From: JANNRA01 sp031401035
Lineage (GTDB): Bacteria > Desulfobacterota > Binatia > HRBIN30 > CADEER01
Reading direction: 5' to 3'
Length of the DNA stretch: 24,780 bases
Assembly (NCBI GenBank): GCA_031401035.1
Contig: JANNRA010000104.1
Span: 1 to 24,780, forward strand
Part shown: one piece after another, positions 15,587 through 22,985 of the stretch
How the letters are laid out: every line of letters starts with the position of its first letter
Numbering within the stretch: position 1 is the first letter of the stretch
Position numbers and translations under genes: made by a program
Notes under the pieces: model-generated
Told to the model about the DNA's origin: nothing
Seen by the model: only the letters and a program-made list of their open reading frames with translations
The model's database searches: none

Positions 15587-15616
15587 GCGCTAGCATGGCG
15601 CGCGTGCCGTCGTCCA
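15587..15616 (-). promoter_or_regulatory. Possible promoter of the oligosaccharyltransferase operon
   Basis: On the minus strand, TGGACG (15616-15611), an 18-base spacer and TAGCGC (15592-15587) would give a leader of about 54 bases that ends with the strong SD of the small Cys-rich gene. The consensus match is modest. Confidence 0.25.
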
Positions 15617-15653
15617 CATCGTATGCCGTGTCCGGCGCCGACCAGCGGCGCGC

Positions 15654-15682
15654 TCCACATCCGGCCGGCGCGGTGCTAGCGG
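15654..15682 (+). promoter_or_regulatory. Putative leaderless promoter of the acyl-CoA ligase
   Basis: TCCACA (15654-15659), a 17-base spacer and TAGCGG (15677-15682) end seven bases before the GTG at 15690. There is no SD sequence. The GTGCTAG stretch around the -10 box recurs before the histidine-phosphatase gene at 18607. Confidence 0.4.
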
Positions 15683-15689
15683 CAGCGGC

Positions 15690-17306
15690 GTGCTGCAGCC
15701 GACGCGTCCGCCCGACGCCCGCCGCGCCCGCCACGAGGCGAGCGGCGAGTGGCCCCAGCCGACCCTGTCGGCACTGCTCGCTGCGCGCCTGCCGGGCGAT
15801 GCCGGTCGCGTCTTCCTCATCGAAGGGCTGCGCGCCGGCGGCCGCCAGTTCACGTACGGCGACCTCGCCCGCCGCGCCGACCGCATGGCGGTGGCGCTGC
15901 GCCGGCTCGGTCTCGGTGTCGGCGACGTCGTCTCCTGGCAGCTGCCGAACTGGTTCGAGGGCGCCGCGCTGGCGGTGGCGATCGACCGCATCGGGGCGGT
16001 GTCGAATCCGATCATCACCATCTATCGCGAGCGCGAAGTCGGCTTCGTGTGTCGCCAGGCGGGCTCGCGGGCGCTGGTGGTGCCGGGGCTGGTGCGCGGC
16101 AGCGATCACCGCGAGCTCGCCGCGGCGGTACAGGCGAGCGCGCCCGAGCTCGAGCATGTCCTCACCGTGCGCGCCGAAGCGGCCGCCGGGCAGCGGGCGC
16201 TGGAGGCGTACGAAGACGATCCGCCAGCGCCGCTCGGTCCGTCGCCGCTCGGCCCGCACGACGTCTCGGCGGTGTTCTACACCTCCGGCACCAGCGCCGA
16301 TCCGAAGGGCGTCCTGCACACACCGTCGACGCTCGGAGCCGTGCTGCGCTTTCACGCCCAGCTCTTCCCGCCGCGGCCGGACGACCGCAGCCTGCTGCAG
16401 TTTCCGCTCACCCACATCGGCGGCCTGGTGATGTTCGTCCACCTGCCGCTGCGCAGCGGCGCCAGCACGGTGTGGATGGAGACCTTCGACCCGGCGCTGG
16501 CAGTCGATCTGATCGAGCGCCACGCCGTCACCAGCGCCGGCGGCCCGCCGGCCATCCTGCAGGGCATGTTCGCGGCGCCCAACTTTCTCACCGAGAAGCT
16601 GCAGACGCTGCGCAGCTCCGGCTCCGGCGCCGCCGATGTGTCGCCGCAGATGATGCGCGAGTTGCAGGAGAAGTTCGCCTGCTTCGCCTACCGCTCCTAC
16701 GGCATGACCGAGTGTCCGATGTTCACCTGCGGCCGCCCCGACGACCCGCAGGAGAAGCTGCAGGGCACGGACGGCCGTCCCGTGCCGGGTGCCAGCGCGC
16801 GTCTGGTCGACGAGCACGGCGCGCCGGTGGCGGTCGGCAGCGAAGGCGAGATCGAGGCCTACGGCGCGCAGCTCTGCGTCGGTTATCTCGATCCAATGCT
16901 CAACGGCGCCTTCACCACCGACGGCTGGTTGCGCACCGGCGACCTCGCCATCGCCGACGCGGCGGGCTTCCTGCGCATTACCGGTCGGCGCAAGGACATC
17001 ATCATCCGCAAGGGCGAGAACCTCTCCGCCAAGGGCATCGAGGACGAACTCGCGGCCCATCCCGACATCGCCGAGGTGGCGGTCGTCGGCGTGCCCGACC
17101 CGGGCTGCGGCGAGCGCGTCTGCGCCTGCATGGTCGTGCGGCCCGGCGCCGCGGCACCCACCCTCGAGGCGGTGCGCGCCTTCATGACGGCGCGCGGCGT
17201 CATGCGCCAGAAGATCCCCGAGCAGCTCGAGCTGCTCGACGCGCTGCCGCGCAACGCCACCGGCAAGGTCCGCAAGGACGCCCTGCGCTCGCGCTTTCGC
17301 GCCTGA
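15690..17306 (+). CDS. Acyl-CoA ligase (AMP-binding, ANL superfamily)
   Basis: This is a 538-residue adenylate-forming enzyme that would activate a carboxylic acid to its CoA thioester through an acyl-AMP. The P-loop YTSGTSADPKGV is at about 197-208. SYGMTECPMF is the ATP/acyl-binding motif, WLRTGDLA contains the Asp that binds ribose, and GRRKDIIIRKGENLSAKGIE is the hinge and C-domain core. The catalytic Lys526 is in RNATGKVRKDAL. It resembles medium-chain and cyclohexanecarboxylate-type ligases, but I cannot fix the substrate. The GTG at 15690 follows a promoter-like sequence directly and gives a normal N-terminus. It fits with the dehydrogenases and SDRs at 1.8-5.9 kb as part of acid degradation. 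An amidohydrolase follows after 123 bases. Confidence 0.93.
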   Translation: MLQPTRPPDARRARHEASGEWPQPTLSALLAARLPGDAGRVFLIEGLRAGGRQFTYGDLARRADRMAVALRRLGLGVGDVVSWQLPNWFEGAALAVAIDRIGAVSNPIITIYREREVGFVCRQAGSRALVVPGLVRGSDHRELAAAVQASAPELEHVLTVRAEAAAGQRALEAYEDDPPAPLGPSPLGPHDVSAVFYTSGTSADPKGVLHTPSTLGAVLRFHAQLFPPRPDDRSLLQFPLTHIGGLVMFVHLPLRSGASTVWMETFDPALAVDLIERHAVTSAGGPPAILQGMFAAPNFLTEKLQTLRSSGSGAADVSPQMMRELQEKFACFAYRSYGMTECPMFTCGRPDDPQEKLQGTDGRPVPGASARLVDEHGAPVAVGSEGEIEAYGAQLCVGYLDPMLNGAFTTDGWLRTGDLAIADAAGFLRITGRRKDIIIRKGENLSAKGIEDELAAHPDIAEVAVVGVPDPGCGERVCACMVVRPGAAAPTLEAVRAFMTARGVMRQKIPEQLELLDALPRNATGKVRKDALRSRFRA

Positions 17307-17307
17307 G

Positions 17308-17325
17308 GCCGGCGGCGCCGCCGGC
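17308..17325. terminator. Perfect 18-base palindrome after the ligase gene
   Basis: Bases 17308-17316 are the exact inverted complement of 17317-17325, starting one base after the ligase stop. It is purely G/C and has no T run, so it is either a weak hairpin terminator or a transcript-stabilising structure. Confidence 0.4.
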
Positions 17326-17429
17326 AGGGGAAGTGAGGCGTCAATTCCGGTACGCGGGTCCGCATCCGCGCCGACGTCTTGACTGAGGCCGGTGCGATCG
17401 GGGATGGGGCGGGCAGGAGGAGGTACCCC

Positions 17430-18539
17430 ATGAGCGATCGCATCGTGTCGGCGGATTCGCACGTCAATCCGCCCAAGGATTTGTGGGTGCGTGACTGCCC
17501 AGCGCAGTTCAAGGACCGCGCCCCGAGGGTCGAGTCGAGCGACATGGGCGATTTCTGGATCGTCGACTCGCAGATCAGCGGCGCCATCGGCCTCGACTCC
17601 TCGGCCGGGCGCAAGCCCGAGGACTACAAGCCGCACGGCCTGACCTACAAAGACATGCGTCCGGGGGCCTACGACCCGACGGCGCGCCTGGAGGACATGA
17701 CCACCGACGGCGTCGATGCCGAGGTGTTGTACTTCGGCGGTCCGGTCACCCAGTACGCCACCGATCCGGCCCTGCGCACCTACGTGGTGCAGCGCTACAA
17801 CGACTGGATGGTCGAGTTGTCCAAGGCCGCGCCGGCGCGCCTCATCGGCCTCGCGCACGTGCCGCTGGTGGACATCGACGAGGCCTGCGCCGAGCTGACG
17901 CGCATCGCCAAGCTCGGCCTCAAGGGGTTTCACTGCGACCCGTTTCCCGACGAGCGCGGCGGCAAGCCGCTGTGGGATCCCGCTTACGAGCGGTTCTGGT
18001 CGCTCATCGAGGAGACCGGTCTGCCGCTCAGCTTCCACATCGTCGGGCCGCGCAACGCCAACGTGCAAGCGACGTTCGCCAACCCGACGCCGGGCATCAA
18101 GGAGACATTCATCGCCATCGCCCCGATCTCGATCTGCGAGGTGGTGTCGACGCTCACCTTCACGGGTATCCTGTCGCGCCATCCGAAGCTGCAGTTCGTG
18201 CTGGTCGAGTGCGGCATCGGCTGGATCCCGTACTTCCTCGAGCGTATGGACCAGACGTTCAACAAGCACCGCTTCTGGACCAAGTCGGTGATCACCGAGA
18301 AGCCGAGTTTCTACTGGTACCGGCAGGGGCACGCGACGTTCATTCAGGACCTCGCCGGCATTGCCCAGCGCCACCGCGCCGGCCTGCAGAACGTCATGTG
18401 GTCGACCGACTATCCGCACTCCGACAGCACCTGGCCGAAGTCGCGCCAGGCCCTGGCGGAACACTTCGAGGGCGTGCCGGCCGACGAACGCGCGCTGATC
18501 ACGGGTGGGAACTGCGCGGCGCTGTACGGGTTGGACTGA
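17430..18539 (+). CDS. Amidohydrolase-2 family metal-dependent hydrolase or decarboxylase
   Basis: This is a 369-residue TIM-barrel protein of the amidohydrolase-2 (ACMSD-like) family. The metal-site motif near the N-terminus is ADSHV (Asp9, His11). Others are GFHCDPF, LSFHIVG, the conserved VLVECGIGWIPYFLERMD helix region and the C-terminal STDYPHSDSTWP with the metal-site Asp. Family members decarboxylate or hydrolyse carboxylated and cyclic compounds. In this setting a degradation role alongside the CoA ligase is likely, but the substrate is unknown. The ATG at 17430 is preferred over upstream in-frame starts because GGAGGAGG lies seven bases before it. TTGACT at 17379-17384 might be a -35 box, but no good -10 follows. 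Confidence 0.9.
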   Translation: MSDRIVSADSHVNPPKDLWVRDCPAQFKDRAPRVESSDMGDFWIVDSQISGAIGLDSSAGRKPEDYKPHGLTYKDMRPGAYDPTARLEDMTTDGVDAEVLYFGGPVTQYATDPALRTYVVQRYNDWMVELSKAAPARLIGLAHVPLVDIDEACAELTRIAKLGLKGFHCDPFPDERGGKPLWDPAYERFWSLIEETGLPLSFHIVGPRNANVQATFANPTPGIKETFIAIAPISICEVVSTLTFTGILSRHPKLQFVLVECGIGWIPYFLERMDQTFNKHRFWTKSVITEKPSFYWYRQGHATFIQDLAGIAQRHRAGLQNVMWSTDYPHSDSTWPKSRQALAEHFEGVPADERALITGGNCAALYGLD

Positions 18540-18569
18540 TCGCGCGGAGGCCCGCGTCCTGCGTGCGCG

Positions 18570-18598
18570 GCGACTCCCCGCCGGCGCTGTGCTAGAGG
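18570..18598 (+). promoter_or_regulatory. Putative leaderless promoter of the histidine-phosphatase gene
   Basis: GCGACT (18570-18575), a 17-base spacer and TAGAGG (18593-18598) end eight bases before the ATG at 18607. The intervening CCCCCCCT contains no SD sequence. Confidence 0.35.
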
Positions 18599-18606
18599 CC
18601 CCCCCT

Positions 18607-19239
18607 ATGCGCATGCGGGTGTTGGGGCTGATGGTGGGGCTGGTGTTGCTGTCGGCGTGCGGGGCGCGCGACGACGCCGTGCCGCAGCGGCCGGCGGGGC
18701 CGCCGGCGGCCAACGCGGCACAGGTCGCGGCGGCGTTGCGGCAGGGCGGCTTGGTGCTGTTCTTCCGTCACGCGGCCACCGATCACGGCCGTGACGACGC
18801 GTCGAAGGTGCGCATCGAGGACTGCGCCACCCAGCGCGTCCTCTCCGCCGCCGGGCAGGCGCAGGCGCGCGCCATCGGCGCCGGCCTCGCCCGCCTGCGC
18901 ATCCCAATCGGCGAGGTGCGCGCCAGCCCGTACTGCCGCTGCGCCGACACCGCGCGGCTCGCCTTCGACTACGTCCTGCTCGACGACGATCTGTTGCCGC
19001 TGCGCGACGGCGACGCGGCGGCGCACCTGGCGGCGGTGCGGCGGTTGCTCTCGACCCCGCCCATCCCCGGCACCAACGTGGCGTTGGTCGGGCACGGCGA
19101 CACGATCGAGCAGCTCGCCGGCTTCGAGCTCGACGAGGGCGAGGCCGCCATCGCCCGCCCGGCCGTCGGCGGCGGCAGCTTTACCTTGGTCGGCCGCATC
19201 CGCGCCGACCACTGGGCCGCCATCGCCGCGGCGCGCTGA
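18607..19239 (+). CDS. Histidine-phosphatase-family lipoprotein
   Basis: This is a 210-residue protein with a lipoprotein signal peptide ending in the lipobox LSAC (Cys18), so it is probably membrane-anchored outside the cytoplasm. The body is a phosphoglycerate-mutase-like histidine phosphatase. LFFRHAATDH carries the nucleophile His55 in an RHA variant of the RHG motif, ASPYCRCADTARLAF is the second arginine region, and LVGHGDTIEQL carries the second catalytic His. Exported members of this branch act on phosphate esters of unknown identity. An in-frame reading can extend upstream to 18505, but the lipoprotein signal decides for 18607. The DoxX-like gene starts 33 bases downstream and is likely co-transcribed. 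Confidence 0.88.
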   Translation: MRMRVLGLMVGLVLLSACGARDDAVPQRPAGPPAANAAQVAAALRQGGLVLFFRHAATDHGRDDASKVRIEDCATQRVLSAAGQAQARAIGAGLARLRIPIGEVRASPYCRCADTARLAFDYVLLDDDLLPLRDGDAAAHLAAVRRLLSTPPIPGTNVALVGHGDTIEQLAGFELDEGEAAIARPAVGGGSFTLVGRIRADHWAAIAAAR

Positions 19240-19272
19240 GCCTGCTACGACGCCGGCCAGGGAGGGGTGACG

Positions 19273-19707
19273 ATGAACGCGATCCTGAGTTGGCTGGTTC
19301 CGCCGGTGGTCGAGGGCCGCGGCGCCGTCGGCCTGTTGCTGCTGCGCCTGGTCGCCGGGGCGGCGATGCTGCTGCACGGCTGGCCGAAGATCCAGGCGCC
19401 GTTCAGCTGGATGCCTGCGGAGGCGCCGGTGCCGGGCATCCTGCAGGCGCTCGCCGCGGTGTCGGAGTTCTTCGGCGGCGGGCTCGGCTGGCTGGTCGGC
19501 TTTCTCACCCCGCTGGCCTCGCTCGGCATGCTGGCGACGATGACCGTCGCGGTCATGTTCCACGCCGGTCGCGGCGACCCCTTCGTCGGCCAGGGCGGCC
19601 CTTCGTACGAGCTGGCGTTGCTCTACTGGATGCTGGCCCTGCTCTTCCTCCTCATCGGCCCCGGCCGCTTCTCGCTCGACGCGCAGGTGTTCGACCGCCG
19701 GAGGTAG
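19273..19707 (+). CDS. DoxX-family membrane protein
   Basis: This is a 144-residue integral membrane protein with four predicted hydrophobic segments. It has the family start LLLLRLVAGAAMLLHGWPKI, then a middle GILQALAAVSEFFGGGLGWL, and LALLYWMLALLFLLIGPGRF near the end. DoxX/DoxD relatives include thiosulfate:quinone oxidoreductase subunits and stress-linked membrane complexes, but most members have no assigned function. The ATG at 19273 is preferred over the GTG at 19267 because the GGAGGGG SD at 19261-19267 would overlap the latter. The stop lies inside the left arm of a large palindrome. Confidence 0.87.
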   Translation: MNAILSWLVPPVVEGRGAVGLLLLRLVAGAAMLLHGWPKIQAPFSWMPAEAPVPGILQALAAVSEFFGGGLGWLVGFLTPLASLGMLATMTVAVMFHAGRGDPFVGQGGPSYELALLYWMLALLFLLIGPGRFSLDAQVFDRRR

Positions 19708-19808
19708 TGTGGGGTGCGGCGCGTGAGCGCCGCTGGCTTGTTACGGCGCGTCAGCGCCGCTCACGCGGCGCGCCGAGCCAGCCGCGCTCACGCGCCGCAC
19801 TCCACACT
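19706..19808. repeat. Large palindromic element between convergent genes
   Basis: Arms 19706-19740 and 19774-19808 are 35 bases each with only about three mismatches, around a 33-base loop that holds further small inverted repeats. It exactly fills the gap between the DoxX stop and the stop of the convergent membrane-protein gene. It would fold into a long hairpin in both transcripts. It could be a bidirectional terminator or a REP/MITE-like mobile palindrome; no target duplication was noticed. Confidence 0.8.
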
Positions 19809-21311
19809 TCACGGAAATGGCAGCCAGCCAAGTGGCGCTTCCGATGCTGCCGCCGCCGTCGCACCGTCGCGGCCCCACAGCGCCGCGACCTGGTCGGTGT
19901 ACAGCAGGCGCCAGCCCGGGCGACCGTCCACCGCGGTCGGGATGCCGCGCGGCACCAGCACCAGCGTCGTGTCGTAGGCGTCGAGCAGGCGCGGCGCATC
20001 GGCATCGGCGTCGCCGCGGAAGAAGGCGAAGCCGTCCTCGACCACCGGCGGCGGGTAGACGGTCGCGAAACGTCCGTCGAGCGAGACGCGCAGCGCCGGG
20101 GTCGTGTGCCACAGGACGTAGCCGCCCCAATCGAGCGGTAGCGCCAGGTTGCCGCGCCGGTCGGCGGCGCGCAGGTAACGCACCGCGCCGACCGGGTACT
20201 CCTCGGCAAGATAGACGAGGCGGCCGCCATCGCGCGCCAAGCGGGCGCCGAGGCTGGTGAGCTGCAGCACCGCCAACGCGGCGAGTGCGGCCGCCACCAG
20301 CAGCGTCGCCGCCGCCGACAGCCGCAGGCGTGTCCGCGCCTTCAGCCAGGCGAGCGCCGCCTCGGCCTGGTCGGCGAGCGGTGCGGCGGCGACGATGGCG
20401 AACAGCGGCGTGTGGCGCTGCGAGCGCAGCGCCATCACCGCCAGCCCGGCGACAATCGCCGCCCACCACCAGCGGCGGCGCAGCAGGCGCGCAAAGGGCA
20501 GCGTCGCGACGACGGCGAGGAGCAGCACGACGAACGGCCGCAGGGCAGGGTCGGCGAGGCGCACCGCCTGCCACTCGGTGAGCGGATGCGGGCCGCGCAG
20601 CTCGGCGGCGATGTAGGCGAGCAGGGCCGGGCCGTACGGGTTGACGCAGATGGCGGCGAGGGCCAGCAGCGGCAGCGCCAGGCGGGTGCGGCGCCGCAGG
20701 CCGGCGGCGTCGGGCAGCACCGCGTAGGCGGCGAGCACGCCGAGTCCGGCGATGACGGCGCCGTGCGCGTTGACCCACAGCGTGAACCCCACCGCGAGGA
20801 TCGCCCAGGCGCTCCAGCGCGGCGCGGCGGCGGCGCGGTCGAGCCAGGCGAGCAGGGCCGCGACGCCGAGGTAGGTCACCATCTGCGGCCGCACCGCGTA
20901 GCCGCGCGCCATGGTGGCCAGCACCAGCACCATCACCGCGCCGCGCACCCAGGGCGAGGCGGCGTGACGCCGTACCGGCAACCACACCAGCCAGGCGGTG
21001 CACAGCGCGACGGCGAGCTTGACCAGCCACAGCGCCGGCGAGCCCGCGAGGTCGAACAGCCAGGCGAAGGCGAGCTGCGTCAGCCACTCGTGGTCGATCC
21101 AGGGCAGACCGGCGGCGGTGTAGGACAGGTCGTCGAGGCGCGGCACGGCGCCGTCGGCGAGGATGCGCCGGCCGCTGGCGAGGTGCACCCAGAGGTCGTT
21201 GTCGGCTTCGTTGTCGGCGAGGAAGTAGAGCGCGCTGCTGACGCCGAGCAGCACCCAGGCACGCGTCAGCCATACGGGCCCTGACTTGGTGCGCGCCGGC
21301 GTGCCGGTCAC
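19809..21311 (-). CDS. GT-C-like polytopic membrane protein
   Basis: No named family was recognised with certainty. It is a 500-residue protein with roughly ten hydrophobic segments and a soluble C-terminal part from about residue 370. The first external loop has ADNDLWVHLASGRRI near 36-50, then LSYTAAGLPWIDHEWLTQL. This is the arrangement seen in GT-C-fold proteins (acidic motif, WxHL, then HEW). These usually use polyprenyl-phosphate sugars outside the membrane, so glycosyl transfer is possible but inferred. The GTG start overlaps the stop of sppA (GTGA), so it is translationally coupled. Its separation from the glycosylation island by more than 4 kb leaves any link to the N-glycan pathway open. 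Confidence 0.78.
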   Translation of the reverse strand: MTGTPARTKSGPVWLTRAWVLLGVSSALYFLADNEADNDLWVHLASGRRILADGAVPRLDDLSYTAAGLPWIDHEWLTQLAFAWLFDLAGSPALWLVKLAVALCTAWLVWLPVRRHAASPWVRGAVMVLVLATMARGYAVRPQMVTYLGVAALLAWLDRAAAAPRWSAWAILAVGFTLWVNAHGAVIAGLGVLAAYAVLPDAAGLRRRTRLALPLLALAAICVNPYGPALLAYIAAELRGPHPLTEWQAVRLADPALRPFVVLLLAVVATLPFARLLRRRWWWAAIVAGLAVMALRSQRHTPLFAIVAAAPLADQAEAALAWLKARTRLRLSAAATLLVAAALAALAVLQLTSLGARLARDGGRLVYLAEEYPVGAVRYLRAADRRGNLALPLDWGGYVLWHTTPALRVSLDGRFATVYPPPVVEDGFAFFRGDADADAPRLLDAYDTTLVLVPRGIPTAVDGRPGWRLLYTDQVAALWGRDGATAAAASEAPLGWLPFP

Positions 21312-22297
21312 GGCGCCCAGAGATAGAGGAACTGCGGACCCGGCGGCAGCAGCGGCGCGGCGACGCTCAGGATGTTGACCTCGGTGACGGCGGCCGGCGG
21401 CATGCCGAGACGCGAGTAGAGGCCGTCGCCGACCTCGTCGGGCCGGCGGTAGCGGATCACCGTCGCCTCGCGCAGCCCGGCGCGCTGGCGGGCCCGGGCG
21501 ATGGTCCCGTCCAGGTAGCCGATGCCGTCGACCAGCCCGCCGGCCAGCGCCTGGTCGGCGCTGAAGACGCGCCCATCGACCATCTGCGCGTTCATCTCGG
21601 CACTGAGCCCGCTGCGGCGCTCGCGCACCAGGCCGACGAAGCGCTTCTGCATGTCGCCGATCAGCGCCTGCAGGACGGCGCGCTCGGCCGGCGTCATGGC
21701 GCGCAGCGGCGAGCCGATGTCCTTCATCGCCCCCGACGCCACCGTCTGGTCGCGCACGCCGAGCTTCTCCATCAGGCCGGCGACGCTGACGTTGGTGAAG
21801 ATGACGCCGATGCTGCCGGTGACGGTGGTCGGACTGGCGATGATCTCGTCGGCGGCGAGCGCCGCGTAATAGCCGCCCGAGGCGGCCACATCCACCATCT
21901 GCACCAGCACCGGCACGCGCCGCTCGACTTTGAAGCGCATCAGACGCTCGTAGATGATGTCGCTGGCCGTCACCGTGCCGCCGGGGCTGTTGATGCGCAC
22001 GACGACGGCGCGGACGTCGTCGTCCTCGCCCGCCGCCTCGAGCTCGGCGTCGAGACGCGCCACCGTGCTCTCGGCGGTGCGCAGGCCGAAGGCGCCCTGG
22101 CGCTCCTCGGCGCTGATGACGCCGGCGAGATCGAGCAGCAGGACCTTGGCGTCGCCGCTGCCGCCGACCACCCGCTCTTCGAGCGGCTGCTGGCGCCGCC
22201 CGAACGGGTTGAAATCACCAGTGATGAAGACACAGCCGCCGCCAGTGACGGCGAGTAGGGCGGCCAGGCAAACGGGCGCGATCAGGCGGCGAGGCAT
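21308..22297 (-). CDS. sppA: Signal peptide peptidase SppA (S49 family)
   Basis: This is a 329-residue short-form S49 protease that degrades signal peptides and membrane-associated peptides. A hydrophobic signal at 1-21 leads to Cys22 (TGGGC), a weak lipobox, so it may be a lipoprotein or simply anchored. RINSPGG is at 101-107, the nucleophile Ser140 in DVAASGGYYAALAADEI, and the general-base Lys192 in SGAMKDIGSP. All catalytic residues are present. One N-X-S sequon occurs at N169-V-S. Downstream, the GT-C-like gene overlaps by four bases. The ATG at 22297 sits eight bases after a -10-like box with no SD, suggesting a leaderless transcript. Confidence 0.93.
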   Translation of the reverse strand: MPRRLIAPVCLAALLAVTGGGCVFITGDFNPFGRRQQPLEERVVGGSGDAKVLLLDLAGVISAEERQGAFGLRTAESTVARLDAELEAAGEDDDVRAVVVRINSPGGTVTASDIIYERLMRFKVERRVPVLVQMVDVAASGGYYAALAADEIIASPTTVTGSIGVIFTNVSVAGLMEKLGVRDQTVASGAMKDIGSPLRAMTPAERAVLQALIGDMQKRFVGLVRERRSGLSAEMNAQMVDGRVFSADQALAGGLVDGIGYLDGTIARARQRAGLREATVIRYRRPDEVGDGLYSRLGMPPAAVTEVNILSVAAPLLPPGPQFLYLWAP

Positions 22298-22305
22298 GGC
22301 GGCAG

Positions 22306-22334
22306 CGTATAGGGGGCGGGCTGCCGCGAGGCAA
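22306..22334 (-). promoter_or_regulatory. Putative leaderless promoter of sppA
   Basis: On the minus strand, TTGCCT (22334-22329), a 17-base spacer and TATACG (22311-22306) end eight bases before the sppA ATG. The start point would fall at the start codon, and the intervening bases contain no SD. Confidence 0.45.
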
Positions 22335-22347
22335 CTCGTCCCCGGCC

Positions 22348-22830
22348 CTACGCCGTCGCCGGCTCGTTCGCCTCGCCGCGCCTGATCTGGTTCCAGGCGT
22401 TGCGGAACGTGGCGAACTTGCCCGCGTAGGTGCGCCGTGAATCGGGCAGGTAGAACGTCTTGCCGCTGATCGCTTCCCAGGGGATGACGAATGCCTGCAG
22501 CAGGTCGAGCGGCATGTCCGGCACCAACGGCACGCAGGCGAAGTAGTCGCTGTAGCGCTCGCCGACCTTGCCGCGGTGATGAAAGTTGAAGTTCCAGGCC
22601 CGGTACACGTAGTTGTAGTGGCGCCCGCCGACGTGCACCCGGCGCCGCGACGAACTCGGATAGGCCACCCGCAGCGCCAGTCGGAGGCCGTCGTCGATCA
22701 GGAAGTCGAAGCGGGCCTGCGGCGGCGCCGGCCGCACCGCATGGCCGAGCTCACTCAGGTGCTCGACGACTTCCCGCTTCGGGGCATCGTGTATCTCGAC
22801 CCGGTTCATCGTCCGTTGCGCGGTCATCAT
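22348..22830 (-). CDS. Conserved-looking protein, possibly of the PD-(D/E)XK nuclease fold
   Basis: I do not recognise the family. It is a 160-residue soluble protein with no signal peptide. The central part, ARFDFLIDDGLRLALRVAYP at about 39-58, then YNYVYRAWNFNFHHRG, then YSDYFACVPLV and AFVIPWEAISGKTFYLP, has the strand order and tone of small PD-(D/E)XK endonuclease-like proteins, in which a DxxV strand is followed by a QVKT-like strand. The usual E/QxK is not evident (LRVAY), so if related it may be inactive. The C-terminus, YAGKFATFRNAWNQI, is typical of such proteins. The ATG at 22830 is preferred; the reading can extend to 22962, but a promoter-like sequence lies inside that extension. 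It lies 155 bases downstream of endonuclease III. Confidence 0.6.
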   Translation of the reverse strand: MMTAQRTMNRVEIHDAPKREVVEHLSELGHAVRPAPPQARFDFLIDDGLRLALRVAYPSSSRRRVHVGGRHYNYVYRAWNFNFHHRGKVGERYSDYFACVPLVPDMPLDLLQAFVIPWEAISGKTFYLPDSRRTYAGKFATFRNAWNQIRRGEANEPATA

Positions 22831-22893
22831 GCGTCGGCTCGAGGCCCTGCCAAGGTTGCCAAGTGTCAGACCACCAGATCTCCACGCGCCCCC

Positions 22894-22922
22894 TAGATAC
22901 AGCCAGATTTCCTGCTTGCCAA
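22894..22922 (-). promoter_or_regulatory. Possible promoter upstream of the 160-residue protein
   Basis: On the minus strand, TTGGCA (22922-22917) and TATCTA (22899-22894) are 17 bases apart, in a locally AT-richer stretch. The -35 box lies inside the palindrome 22913-22925, which could be an operator. Two TGCCAAG copies follow nine bases apart near 22850-22865. Confidence 0.35.
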
Positions 22923-22985
22923 GCAAAAAATCCGACTGGACGCTGCATTGAGACAGCGCCACGGACGCGGCGGGGAAAGGAAGGA

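Noticed and set aside
17379..17407. TTGACT as -35 box of the amidohydrolase promoter
   Set aside because: No acceptable -10 at 16-18 bases (GGATGG); mentioned only in the gene entry.
22913..22930. Palindrome followed by A6 as a rho-independent terminator
   Set aside because: On the plus strand the run is A rather than T, and on the minus strand the T run precedes the hairpin; neither orientation fits a terminator.
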